Assembly: GCA_018303755.1 (NCBI GenBank)
Contig: JAGVXO010000009.1
Span: forward strand, 1 to 56,711
Source: Candidatus Pacearchaeota archaeon
Lineage (GTDB): Archaea > Nanobdellota > Nanobdellia > Pacearchaeales > GW2011-AR1
Reading direction: 5' to 3'
Length of the DNA: 56,711 bases
Part shown: in pieces, positions 26,794 to 36,007 of the stretch
How positions within the stretch are numbered: position 1 is the stretch's first letter
Layout: each line of letters starts with the position of its first letter
Position numbers and translations under genes: made by a program
The notes under the pieces: model-generated
Database searches by the model: none
The model's input: the letters and a program-made list of their open reading frames with translations, nothing else
What the model was told of the DNA's origin: nothing

Positions 26794-27064
26794 CCTAACC
26801 ATTTAGGTTAGGCCACACGCCAATTTACTAAGGCATATTTGACTTTATTTTAAGCCATGAAATTCAAGAGTTCCTTGCGAGGAACTCTGGTGTTCAAGGA
26901 AACTTGATATGTTCAGGCGAAATTCCTGATATGAAGAAATTCATAAGGTAAATTGGCTACAAGTTGTTCAGGGCTTGCCTTAACAGGAACGGCAGCTGGA
27001 ATGCCAATGATGATAACTTGGCTAATTCCAACGACAACGGCAGAATGGCTTAATAATGGTTAGG
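26794..27064 (+). ncRNA. Structured DGR template RNA (TR-RNA)
   Basis: Outer stem CCTAACCATT/AATGGTTAGG (26794-26803 / 27055-27064), inner stem GCCAATTTAC/GTAAATTGGC (26819-26828 / 26948-26957), four internal hairpins, then TR. Confidence 0.7.
26964..27048 (+). repeat. DGR template repeat (TR), non-coding, rich in AAC/AAT triplets
   Basis: ttgttcagggcttgccttaacaggaacggcagctggaatgccaatgatgataacttggctaattccaacgacaacggcagaatgg. Confidence 0.9.
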
Positions 27065-27149
27065 TTTTATTTCAATTATAAAAATAATTAAATTCCAATA
27101 TTATCAAGTTAATATGCTATACATTATTTGAAATCTGAATTTTTCTAAC

Positions 27150-27285
27150 ACATCCTTCTTTTCCCTTATTCAGCATTTTTTATGGGAGTTTTGTTTTAGT
27201 ATCATCAATTAAAAATTCAAAGAACCAAAGCATCAACGAGTTCGCAGATTTGCAAAATAAAAACAGGCGAGGCGAAGCCGAGCAC
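27150..27285 (+). repeat. Dispersed intergenic repeat copy G
   Basis: tctaacacatccttcttttcccttattcagcattttttatggg...gcagatttgcaaaataaaaacaggcgaggcgaagccgagc. Confidence 0.65.
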
Positions 27286-27299
27286 AAATATTTTCTTTA

Positions 27300-27440
27300 A
27301 ACATCCCAAATTTTGCCTTATTTCCCATCTTTTAATTTGAAATTTAGTTTATTAAAGGTATCAATTAAAAAATAAAATTATCAGTATAAAAAGTGGTTGT
27401 CAGATTTGCAAAATAAACCAGCAAGCAGAGCTGATAAGTA
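27300..27440 (+). repeat. Dispersed intergenic repeat copy H
   Basis: aacatcccaaattttgccttatttccc...gtcagatttgcaaaataaaccagcaagcagagctgataag. Confidence 0.55.
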
Positions 27441-27481
27441 AATTTATGTTGATTATTCTTATATGCTAAGTCAATAGTATA

Positions 27482-28222
27482 TCAAATTCCCAAATCATCT
27501 GCGATTTTGTCTCCTGCAATAATTTCAGGAACAGTAACTATTTTTGCCCCTGCTTTTTTCAGTTTTGAAACCAACGACGGCTTTTCGCATCTTGAATGAA
27601 CTTCTATTTTCGGATTCATTTCTTTTGCAGTCAGGGTTATCATAACATTATCTTCTGTATTTGGAGAGGCAATTATCAGTTTTAAGGCTTTTTCAATTCT
27701 CGCTTTTTTCAGCATTTCTTCATTTAATCCACTGCCTTCAATTATCATATATTTTTTCTTTCTCAAAGAAGATGCAACAGCAGGATCAGATTCTATTATT
27801 AAGAAAGGGATTTTTTTGACAGAAATGACTTTTGCTATTTCTTCTCCTACTCTGCCTCCTCCGACAATGATAATATGGTTTTTCATCCTCTTTATTAAAA
27901 ATGAGTAGAATCTTGTTTTTAAATATTTTCTAAGATTTCCATCAAGAAGCATATCCGCAATGCTCCATAAAACCCACCAGATAATAAAAACTCCGACAAT
28001 TGCCAGGAAGATTTCAAGAAGCCTTTCATAAATAGTGCTTTCTTCATTGAATATGAATGCGAGTGTCTGGAGTGTTCTTAGAAAAGAATCTCCAAAAGAA
28101 ATTCCGGTTATTAGTTTAAATCCAAATATTCCTGCGATAAATAAAAGAATCATTATTAAAATGAATATTCTAATCCTTTTTGGAAATTCTTCCACTTCTT
28201 TAACTTCTGCACTTCTTGACAT
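27482..28222 (-). CDS. Potassium channel-like protein with TrkA-N (RCK) domain
   Basis: HIIIVGGGRVGEEIAKVISVKKIPFLIIESDPAVASSLRKKKYMIIEG; N-terminal TMs; start at MSRSAEVKEVEEF. Confidence 0.85.
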   Translation of the reverse strand: MSRSAEVKEVEEFPKRIRIFILIMILLFIAGIFGFKLITGISFGDSFLRTLQTLAFIFNEESTIYERLLEIFLAIVGVFIIWWVLWSIADMLLDGNLRKYLKTRFYSFLIKRMKNHIIIVGGGRVGEEIAKVISVKKIPFLIIESDPAVASSLRKKKYMIIEGSGLNEEMLKKARIEKALKLIIASPNTEDNVMITLTAKEMNPKIEVHSRCEKPSLVSKLKKAGAKIVTVPEIIAGDKIADDLGI

Positions 28223-28274
28223 TTTATCTCCCTTTATATAAATCAGAATGTTTGAGTTTAAAAAACCGCGTTTT

Positions 28275-28745
28275 TCAAAATGATTCAATATTTTTTATTA
28301 ATCCCGAAAGAATTTTTGGGGAAATATAGTAACCATCTTCAACAAGGGCATAAATCATTTCCTTGGCTGTTTTTTTATCTATAATCTTCTTTTTTAACAA
28401 AAGGAGAATTACTCCCGTTGTTCTGATATAATCAATATCTAATGATTGTGCAATTTTTATTGCAAAACTATCATCAATGAGCAATTTATCTTTCTTTTCT
28501 TTTGCCAAATTAATTGCAGCATTTTCTCCAGCGCCTATTCCAAAATCAAGATTATTTTTTGGATTTTCTATTTTTATCAATCCCCAGATTATGTATTCAT
28601 TAAGAATAGAATATCCGGGTTTTCCTTCAATAAGCACTTCCTCTTTTACTGCTTCAGGAATAATTATCTGTTTAAACAATTTTATTAAAAGTTCGAGTTT
28701 GTTTAATTTAGCCAAGCAAATAAGGGGAGTTGAATTGCTTATCAT
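28275..28745 (-). CDS. DUF3368/PIN-like toxin
   Basis: MISNSTPLICLAKLNKLELL...IIIPEAVKEEVL...GIGAGENAAINLAKEKKDKLLIDDSFA. Confidence 0.85.
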   Translation of the reverse strand: MISNSTPLICLAKLNKLELLIKLFKQIIIPEAVKEEVLIEGKPGYSILNEYIIWGLIKIENPKNNLDFGIGAGENAAINLAKEKKDKLLIDDSFAIKIAQSLDIDYIRTTGVILLLLKKKIIDKKTAKEMIYALVEDGYYISPKILSGLIKNIESF

Positions 28746-29047
28746 TTTAGCAGGATTTTTAGATCATGTTCCAATTCTTTTTTATCATATCCTGTCCAAT
28801 TTATGTCATCTTCTTTTGCTATTACCAACATTTCCCATATTGAAACATTTAGTATTCGTGCTGCTTTGCCTATTGATATTTTATTGAGTGATAGCGCCTC
28901 TAATGTTGATTTGAATTTTTCTTCTTCAAGGGCTTTTGCTAATAGTCTTCTCATAACTGCTGAAGTATCAAGGTTCTCTCTTTTTGCCAGGGCTTTTATT
29001 CTTAATACAAACTCTTCAGGAAGTCTTGTTGTTATTGGCTTGTCCAT
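28742..29047 (-). CDS. UPF0175-like/RHH antitoxin
   Basis: ITTRLPEEFVLRIKALAKRENLDTSAVMRRLLAKALEEEK...NKISIGKAARILNVSIWEMLVI; overlaps toxin start. Confidence 0.8.
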   Translation of the reverse strand: MDKPITTRLPEEFVLRIKALAKRENLDTSAVMRRLLAKALEEEKFKSTLEALSLNKISIGKAARILNVSIWEMLVIAKEDDINWTGYDKKELEHDLKILLK

Positions 29048-29074
29048 TGTATACAATATATTACAACGTATTAT

Positions 29075-30571
29075 TTAAACTTTTTGGTTTGGGTTTCTCA
29101 CAACTCCAATTATCTCATTCTCTTTATAAAAAGAAACCGCGTCCTCAAGCCGTTTTTTTGACTGTGAGTATATGGTGATTATTTTTTCTCTGGTTTGAAT
29201 TTTATTTTCAGCATGCTTCCATAAATATACTCCTGCTTTTTTGTCATCAGGACTTCCGGCAATTCTTGCCAAAAGATTTATTTTTTTATTGTCAATGCTT
29301 TTTATAATTCCTGATTTTTTTGAATTTATGTTAATATAGAATTTTGCATAAGATAATTTGTCCATCAGACTTCCTTTCGCTCCTTGGGCTTTTACTATCT
29401 GCTCAAATTTTTTGAATGCTTTTCCAGAATCAAGAATTTCTTTTGCAAGAATTCCTCCCTTATTTTTTTCAGCTATATTGCATAATTCAAAAATTTTCCC
29501 TGCAAGAAATATCGATTTTTCCCTTAAATCATGCGGTCCGTCGCCTTTCAGCACAGAGATAACATCTCTCATTTCAAGAATAGGCCCTATTCCATTGCCT
29601 ATTGGCTGGTTTCCGTCTGTAAGAACGCATTTTAATTTTATCTTAAACATCTTTCCAAGCTTTTCAAATGTCTTCTTTAGTTTTTCTGCGCCTTTTTTAT
29701 TGACTTTTGCACTTGTTCCATAAGGAATATCTATGAGCACATGATTGCTTCTTACTGCGAGTTTTTTTGCAAGTATTGATGCTATTAAATTCGGCTCTGG
29801 GTCAATGTTTATCATTTTTTCAACTTTTATTATTTTATCGTCGGCAGGTGCAAATCCAAGTGCTCCGCCCCATACAAGGCAGGCATTTGTTTTGAGTATT
29901 ATTCTTTTAATTTCTTCTGCATCAAATTCTACTCTGCATATACTTTCCATTACATCTGCAGTTCCTGCAGCAGAAGTAATTGCCCTCGACGAACTTTTTG
30001 GAATTGTTATTCCTTCTGCAGCACATATAGATACTACGATTGGCGTTGTCCTGTTTCCTGCAATTCCACCTATGCAGTGCTTGTCAGCAATAATTTTTCT
30101 CTTTATATCAAGCTGTTTTCCTGTTTCAAGCATTGCCTCTGTCAGCCATTTTGTTTCATTAAGCGACATTCCAACTTTATAAACTGCAGAGATAAAAAAC
30201 GCAATTTCAGTTTCAGTGAGCGCATTTTTGACAATCTCACTTATTATTTTAGTTATTTCGCTTTTTGATAGTTCTTTCCCGCTTAATTTTTTTGTGATTA
30301 TCTGGGTTATTCTTGGATTTTTTGCGAGTTCAACATCAATTATCTGTCCGTCAGCAAAATTCAGTGCTTCTTTTACTTCTGTTGTAAGCACTGCATCACC
30401 CTCTTTTGCAATTTTGCGTGAAGTATTCACAAGCGCAATTATTATTTTTGATTTGTGTTTTATCACAACACGATTATTCACCTCTGCGCCTATTTTTTTT
30501 GCATCTTTCTCATTAAGTATTACAATAGGCCTGCCTGCAGACCACTTTCTGTAAATTGCCTTTAGTTTCAT
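29075..30571 (-). CDS. deoA: AMP phosphorylase (thymidine phosphorylase family)
   Basis: AWLTEAML-type region, DKHCIGGIAGNRTTPIVVSICAAEG, SSRAITSAAGTADVME. Confidence 0.93.
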   Translation of the reverse strand: MKLKAIYRKWSAGRPIVILNEKDAKKIGAEVNNRVVIKHKSKIIIALVNTSRKIAKEGDAVLTTEVKEALNFADGQIIDVELAKNPRITQIITKKLSGKELSKSEITKIISEIVKNALTETEIAFFISAVYKVGMSLNETKWLTEAMLETGKQLDIKRKIIADKHCIGGIAGNRTTPIVVSICAAEGITIPKSSSRAITSAAGTADVMESICRVEFDAEEIKRIILKTNACLVWGGALGFAPADDKIIKVEKMINIDPEPNLIASILAKKLAVRSNHVLIDIPYGTSAKVNKKGAEKLKKTFEKLGKMFKIKLKCVLTDGNQPIGNGIGPILEMRDVISVLKGDGPHDLREKSIFLAGKIFELCNIAEKNKGGILAKEILDSGKAFKKFEQIVKAQGAKGSLMDKLSYAKFYININSKKSGIIKSIDNKKINLLARIAGSPDDKKAGVYLWKHAENKIQTREKIITIYSQSKKRLEDAVSFYKENEIIGVVRNPNQKV

Positions 30572-30709
30572 TTTCACCCCTATATATTAAATGTTGATTT
30601 AATCTCTTATAATTAAAATAAATTGCCTGTGCTTTTTATATGTTCTCATTTTTCTCAAATCCTGCGCCATTTGCATATGGGTTATTCAAATAATTTAACT
30701 AATGTTAAA

Positions 30710-30945
30710 GAAAATAAAAACACCGAGAAACAAATCTAAAATAAGAAAAAATTATGGGATGTTAGAAAAATAGATATTGGCTCGCCTGCGGGCTCGCCAT
30801 AAGTGCAATTAGTGGTTCGCTACGCTCACTTATCTAATTCTGCAAACACTTAATCCGTTTGCATATTGGTTCTTTGGATTTTTTAAAATAATAAAGCCCC
30901 AATGAAAAAACATTAAATAAAGGAAAGGAATGGGGGTTAGAGATA
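30710..30945 (-). repeat. Dispersed intergenic repeat copy I
   Basis: ggctcgcctgcgggctcgcc...ggttcgctacgctcacttatctaattctgcaaacacttaatccgtttgcatattggttctt...ccccaatgaaaaaacattaaataaaggaaaggaatggg. Confidence 0.7.
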
Positions 30946-31980
30946 TTACGCCTTCTGCCCTGCTTTTGAAGAATTATATTCAAGGTATAATTCAAAAAGA
31001 ACCATCAGATATGCAATTACAAGGGGCCCTATGATTATTCCAATAAGTCCGAATCCGAGCATCCCGCCTATAAGCCCTATAAGTGTCAGTGAAGTTGGAA
31101 TCTGCGACTGCTTTGAAATAATCAATGGATAAAGAAGATGTTCAGTAAGATTTACAAATATTCCGCAATATATTAACAAAAACATTGCTATGCCTATTTT
31201 TCCAGTTATAAACATTCCTACAACTAATGGAATCCATACAACCCATGGGCCTATTATTGGAATAATGCTCGCAATTGCAGAAATAAACATCAATAATACA
31301 GCATTAGGGACTTTTGCAATGTATAATCCTATTCCCATTAAAATGCCAATTATTATTCCTATCATAATTCTTCCAAAAATAATTGAGTATGTAACTTTCT
31401 TTGATTTTTCTATAAACTTGGATGTTGTGCTTGGTTTGAACGGAAGCGAATTTTTTAAAAGAGCAGTTATTGCCTCTCCATCTCTCAGCCCGTAAAAGAA
31501 TATAATAAAAATTGTTAAAATCTCAAGCATAAGCGACGGAAAATTAACTGCCATTCCGACAATACCATCAAGTGTGGATTTTGTTAAAGAAGATATCACT
31601 GTACTATAAAGGGCAACCAAATTTGCTTTTGACTGCGGAGAGGTTGCTAAAAATGGGGCGAATTCATCAATTGCCTTAACAATGTCAAATGACTGCACAG
31701 AAGAATACACACCAAAAACTTGATCAACAAGCTTTGGTATCATCCACCATATGGAAAGAATTAATATTCCAATTATCAGGGCGCAGATTATTGAAGCAGA
31801 AAGAGTTTTGTTTTTAATATATTTTATCAAGATTTTATTTAGAGGATTAAAAGTATAAGCAAGAATAAGTCCGAGAATTATAGACATAAATATCGGCTTG
31901 ATTATAAAATATGTAAATACAATAAGCACGGCTATAAAGCCGAATGCAATTATCTGTTTTATCACTGATTCATCAATCAT
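30946..31980 (-). CDS. AI-2E family transporter
   Basis: 8-TM profile; YIAKVPNAVLLMFISAIASIIPIIGPWVVWIPLVVGMF...GFGLIGIIIGPLVIAYLMVLFELY. Confidence 0.9.
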   Translation of the reverse strand: MIDESVIKQIIAFGFIAVLIVFTYFIIKPIFMSIILGLILAYTFNPLNKILIKYIKNKTLSASIICALIIGILILSIWWMIPKLVDQVFGVYSSVQSFDIVKAIDEFAPFLATSPQSKANLVALYSTVISSLTKSTLDGIVGMAVNFPSLMLEILTIFIIFFYGLRDGEAITALLKNSLPFKPSTTSKFIEKSKKVTYSIIFGRIMIGIIIGILMGIGLYIAKVPNAVLLMFISAIASIIPIIGPWVVWIPLVVGMFITGKIGIAMFLLIYCGIFVNLTEHLLYPLIISKQSQIPTSLTLIGLIGGMLGFGLIGIIIGPLVIAYLMVLFELYLEYNSSKAGQKA

Positions 31981-32130
31981 GTTTTAATTACTCTATGCCA
32001 GTATATAAATTTTTGGAAAGGTTCAAAAAATTTGAGATATTAGCCAAATAATTCTTATCATCTTTTTTCCGCAAAATTCAAAAAACCCGCCAACCAAAAC
32101 GTTTATAAGTTTTTTTAAAGTCTAACTAAA

Positions 32131-32835
32131 ATGGATTCATTCATAAAAAAACTTTTTTCAGGCAGAACCGACGAATATGTTCATTATCAGTTCCAGAAAT
32201 TCAGCAGAGGCGAGTTTAAAAATCGGGCGCTTGTGTCTGCTTCACGTTCTTCGTCTGGGTTTACAATTTCAACATCTTCCGAGTATGCGAATGAGCTTGT
32301 TGCAATGATTGCAGAAAAAATTCCTGAAGGCGTTAAAGTAAATGTTACTGGCGTCGTGGTTTCAACACAGGATTTGACTGGAGAGCTGAACTTTAAATCA
32401 AAAAAGCAGTTTATGGGTGTTAAGCAGTATGGTGTAGATGAGCAATTTTCAAAGCATGAAATTCTCGAGTTATGCAGAAAATTTAAAAAATGTTTTTTGG
32501 CACTCTCGTTTTCAGCAGGAAGCACCTCTTTAAAGATAAAAACAAAATCTCCAAAATCTGCCAAGCCAAGTTCTAAGGAAGATGCAGAGCCAAAAGCAGA
32601 TTTCTGCAGGATTAAAACTTCTGACAGCTCAATTGCAGAGGCAATTTTGTTTGATGTATCTAATTTTAAGAGAGTTAATGTCAAGCACGACTTTATCATA
32701 ACTGAAATAATTCTTCCTTCAGGAGAAACAGAGCCTGCAAAAATAAGGGAGAATGCAATAAGAAAAGGCAGGATTGTAAGAAGCATGAATATAGACGGCA
32801 TCAAGGACAAAAAAGAGATTTTATTTGAAGCATAA
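32131..32835 (+). CDS. Conserved hypothetical protein (234 aa)
   Basis: Intact ORF directly upstream of the ribosomal operon. Confidence 0.65.
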   Translation: MDSFIKKLFSGRTDEYVHYQFQKFSRGEFKNRALVSASRSSSGFTISTSSEYANELVAMIAEKIPEGVKVNVTGVVVSTQDLTGELNFKSKKQFMGVKQYGVDEQFSKHEILELCRKFKKCFLALSFSAGSTSLKIKTKSPKSAKPSSKEDAEPKADFCRIKTSDSSIAEAILFDVSNFKRVNVKHDFIITEIILPSGETEPAKIRENAIRKGRIVRSMNIDGIKDKKEILFEA

Positions 32836-32901
32836 ATTTATAAACGTCGTTTTCTGAATTAAAATAGAGAACATGGGGATTAAAACCTTTATACTAAAAC
32901 C

Positions 32902-33858
32902 ATGGGAAAAATATCACGTCCTCGAAGAGGAAGCCTGCAATTTTGGCCTAGGAAAAGAGCAAAAAAAATTCTTCCTAGTGCGAACTGGCAGGCTATACTG
33001 AAAAATAATTCTGACAAGAAACTTTTAGGATTTATTGGATACAAGGTTGGGATGTTGAGCGCTTATGTGAAGGATTTGACAAATGATTCTATGACAAAAA
33101 ACAAGCGAATTTCTGTTCCAGTTACGATTCTTGAATGCCCTCCGATAAAAATACTTTCTGCAAGATTTTATAGATATGGGGAAGTTGTTTCAGATGTTCT
33201 CGCGCATAATCTTGACAAGGAACTTATAAGCAAAATAAAACTTCCATTAAAACATAACAAAAAAATTGAGGATATTAAAGATTATGATGATGTTAAGGTG
33301 ATTGTTTATTCTATTGTTAAAAAAACAGGCATAAAAAAAGTGCCAGATATTGCTGAAATTGCTTTAGGCGGAAATATTGAATCAAAAATTGCATTTGTTA
33401 AGGAAAATCTTGGAAAAGAAATGCTTGTAGGCGAGGCATTTCAAAATATGCAATTAATTGACATACACGGAGTTACAAAAGGGCACGGGCTTGAAGGTGC
33501 TGTTAATAGATTTGGATTAAGTCTTAAACAGCATAAATCAGAAAAAGGAAGAAGGCGTCCTGGAAGCTTAGGCCCTTGGCATCCTGCGAGAGTCACATTC
33601 AGAGCCCCGATGGCAGGGCAGAAAGGGCTTTTTTCAAGATTGGTTTATAATAGCAAAATAATTTCTATTTCAAATATTAATTCAAAAAATATAAATCCAT
33701 CTGGGGGTTTTACAAATTTTGGGGTTGTAAAATCAGATTATATTGTTCTTTATGGAAGTGTTCCTGGCCCTCAGAAAAGACAGCTTCTTATTACTCAGCC
33801 GTTGAGAGCAACGAGAAAACAATCTAAAAAAAACTACGAGCTTATTGAATTAAGATGA
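32902..33858 (+). CDS. rpl3: Ribosomal protein L3
   Basis: SRPRRGSLQFWPRKRAKK...GVTKGHGLEGAVNRFGLSLKQHKSEKGRRRPGSLGPWHPARV. Confidence 0.97.
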   Translation: MGKISRPRRGSLQFWPRKRAKKILPSANWQAILKNNSDKKLLGFIGYKVGMLSAYVKDLTNDSMTKNKRISVPVTILECPPIKILSARFYRYGEVVSDVLAHNLDKELISKIKLPLKHNKKIEDIKDYDDVKVIVYSIVKKTGIKKVPDIAEIALGGNIESKIAFVKENLGKEMLVGEAFQNMQLIDIHGVTKGHGLEGAVNRFGLSLKQHKSEKGRRRPGSLGPWHPARVTFRAPMAGQKGLFSRLVYNSKIISISNINSKNINPSGGFTNFGVVKSDYIVLYGSVPGPQKRQLLITQPLRATRKQSKKNYELIELR

Positions 33859-34640
33859 AAACAAAATTAATTTCTATAAGCGGGGAAAAATCAAAAGATA
33901 TTGAACTTCCAAAAATATTTCTTTCAAAAGTCAGAATGGATATTCTGAAAAAAGCATTTGAATCAGAGCAGGCATTCAGCCCTTATGGCCCGAATAAAGA
34001 GGCAGGAAAAAGACATTCTGCATCTGGAACAATAAGGCATCTTAGGCATGTATGGAAATCTGGGTATGGGCGAGGAACCTCACGAACTCCAAGAAAAGCA
34101 ATGTGGCGCAGGGGCTCACAGTTTTATTGGATTGGAGCAGAAGTCCCAAATACCAGAGGCGGAAGAAGGGCGCATCCTCCAAAACCAGAAGGAACTGTTA
34201 AAATAAGAAAGATAAATAAAAAAGAATTTAAAATTGCATTTGATTCTGCAATTGCTTCAACTGCTTCGCCAAATTATATAACAGAAAGATATGCAAGAAT
34301 TTCTGATTTAGGTTCATTTAATTTTCCGCTTGTAATTGATTCAAAAATCGCTTCTATGAATACAAAAGAATTATCAGCAGTGCTTGAAAAATCACTCGGA
34401 GGATTATTTTCCACTGCATTAAAAGGAAAGAAATTAAGGGCAGGAAAAGGAAAAATGAGAAACAGAAAATATAAAAAATCAGCAGGAATACTTATAATTT
34501 CTTCAAGCAAAGAAAATATTAGAACGACCTCATTTAACTCCAAAAAATTAAATGAATTAATGGTGAGTGATTTGTATCCTGCAGGGCGCCTCGCAGTTTA
34601 TACAGAAGGCGCAATAAAAGAGCTGGAGGAAAGAAAATGA
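33855..34640 (+). CDS. rpl4: Ribosomal protein L4
   Basis: FSPYGPNKEAGKRHSASGTIRHLRHVWKSGYGRGTSRTPRKAMWRRGSQFYWIGAEVPNTRGGRRAHPP. Confidence 0.96.
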   Translation: MKTKLISISGEKSKDIELPKIFLSKVRMDILKKAFESEQAFSPYGPNKEAGKRHSASGTIRHLRHVWKSGYGRGTSRTPRKAMWRRGSQFYWIGAEVPNTRGGRRAHPPKPEGTVKIRKINKKEFKIAFDSAIASTASPNYITERYARISDLGSFNFPLVIDSKIASMNTKELSAVLEKSLGGLFSTALKGKKLRAGKGKMRNRKYKKSAGILIISSSKENIRTTSFNSKKLNELMVSDLYPAGRLAVYTEGAIKELEERK

Positions 34641-34879
34641 TAAAAAAACCAATAACAACAGAAAAGGCAATACGGCTGATAGAAACAGAGAATATAATTG
34701 TATTTGAAGTCAGCTTAAAAGACAGCAAAGAAACAATTAAAAAAGAAGTTGAAAAAACTTTCAATGTAAAAGTAAATGGAATAAATACTTTAACACGGGA
34801 AAATAAAAAGATTGCATTCGTTAAACTTGACAGGAAACATCCTGCAATTGACATTGCAACAAAGCTGGGGATGATTTAA
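34637..34879 (+). CDS. rpl23: Ribosomal protein L23
   Basis: IKKPITTEKAIRLIETENIIVFEV...VNGINTLTRENKKIAFVKL. Confidence 0.95.
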   Translation: MIKKPITTEKAIRLIETENIIVFEVSLKDSKETIKKEVEKTFNVKVNGINTLTRENKKIAFVKLDRKHPAIDIATKLGMI

Positions 34880-34880
34880 T

Positions 34881-35594
34881 ATGGGAAAAAGAATAGTTTC
34901 ACAGGCGCGTGGGCACGGAAGCATGACTTACAGAGTCAGAAGAAAAGCATTTATTTATAGAATAGGATATCCCAATTATTCAGGAGAGGCAACTATATTA
35001 AAGCTTATTAATTCTGCTGGACATAGCGCACCTATTTCAAAAATAAAAGCAGGAAACATTATTTTTTACAATCTTGCCTCAGAAAAGGTGTATCAGGGGC
35101 AGAAAATAAATATAGGTGCAGGTATTGAACATGGAGATATAGCTAAGTTAAAAGATATTCCTGCTAAAACAAATATTTTTAATATAGAGTCGCGCCCTGG
35201 AGATGGGGGAAAGTTTATCCGCACTGCAGGAGGTTATGCAACTATTATAAAAAAAGAGCAGGGAAATGCAACTCTTTTGCTTCCTTCAAAGCAGGAAAAG
35301 GTATTTAATGATGATTGCAGAGCAACAATTGGAGTAATTGCAGGAAGCGGAAGAAATATAAAACCAGTTGTAAAAGCAGGAAAGCAATTTTATATTAAAA
35401 GGGCAAAAGGAAAATTATGGCCAAGAACCTCTGCAGTAAAGATGAATGTAATTGATCATCCGTTTGGTTCTGGAAGAGGAAAAAATCTTACTCACGGAAA
35501 TCTTGGAAAAATACCAAAGAGAAATGCTCCTCCTGGAGCAAAGGTGGGTTCAGTAAGAGCAAGAAAAACAGGAAGGAAAAAGTCAAAGAGATAA
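34881..35594 (+). CDS. rpl2: Ribosomal protein L2
   Basis: GKRIVSQARGHGSMTYRVRRKAF...AVKMNVIDHPFGSGRGKNLTHG. Confidence 0.97.
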   Translation: MGKRIVSQARGHGSMTYRVRRKAFIYRIGYPNYSGEATILKLINSAGHSAPISKIKAGNIIFYNLASEKVYQGQKINIGAGIEHGDIAKLKDIPAKTNIFNIESRPGDGGKFIRTAGGYATIIKKEQGNATLLLPSKQEKVFNDDCRATIGVIAGSGRNIKPVVKAGKQFYIKRAKGKLWPRTSAVKMNVIDHPFGSGRGKNLTHGNLGKIPKRNAPPGAKVGSVRARKTGRKKSKR

Positions 35595-35595
35595 A

Positions 35596-36006
35596 ATGGC
35601 AGAAGAAATATCGATGGAAAGAAAAAAGGAATTTATTTTCAGGGGAAAGACTCTTGAAGAGCTTGGCAAACTGGATATTCGGGAATTTGCAAAACTTGTT
35701 CCATCAAGAGAAAGAAGAACGATGTTAAGAAATACAGATGTGATAGAAAAATTTCTTTCAAGATGCAATAAAAAGAATGACCGAAAAAAAGTGATTAAAA
35801 CACATAATAGAAATATTATAATTGTTCCTGCAATGATTGGAATGATTGTTCTTATCCACAACGGGAAAACATTTGAAAAATTAGTAATTGCACCGGAAAT
35901 GCTCGGGCACCGTATTGGGGAATTTTCAATGACAAGAAAAACGGTAAAGCACGGAGCAGCAGGAATTGGAGCTACAAGGTCAAGTGCTTCAAGGAGCGTG
36001 AAGTAA
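35596..36006 (+). CDS. rps19: Ribosomal protein S19
   Basis: KEFIFRGKTLEELGKLDIREFAKLVPSRERRTM...LVIAPEMLGHRIGEFSMTRKTVKHGAAGIGATRSSAS. Confidence 0.96.
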   Translation: MAEEISMERKKEFIFRGKTLEELGKLDIREFAKLVPSRERRTMLRNTDVIEKFLSRCNKKNDRKKVIKTHNRNIIIVPAMIGMIVLIHNGKTFEKLVIAPEMLGHRIGEFSMTRKTVKHGAAGIGATRSSASRSVK

Positions 36007-36007
36007 A

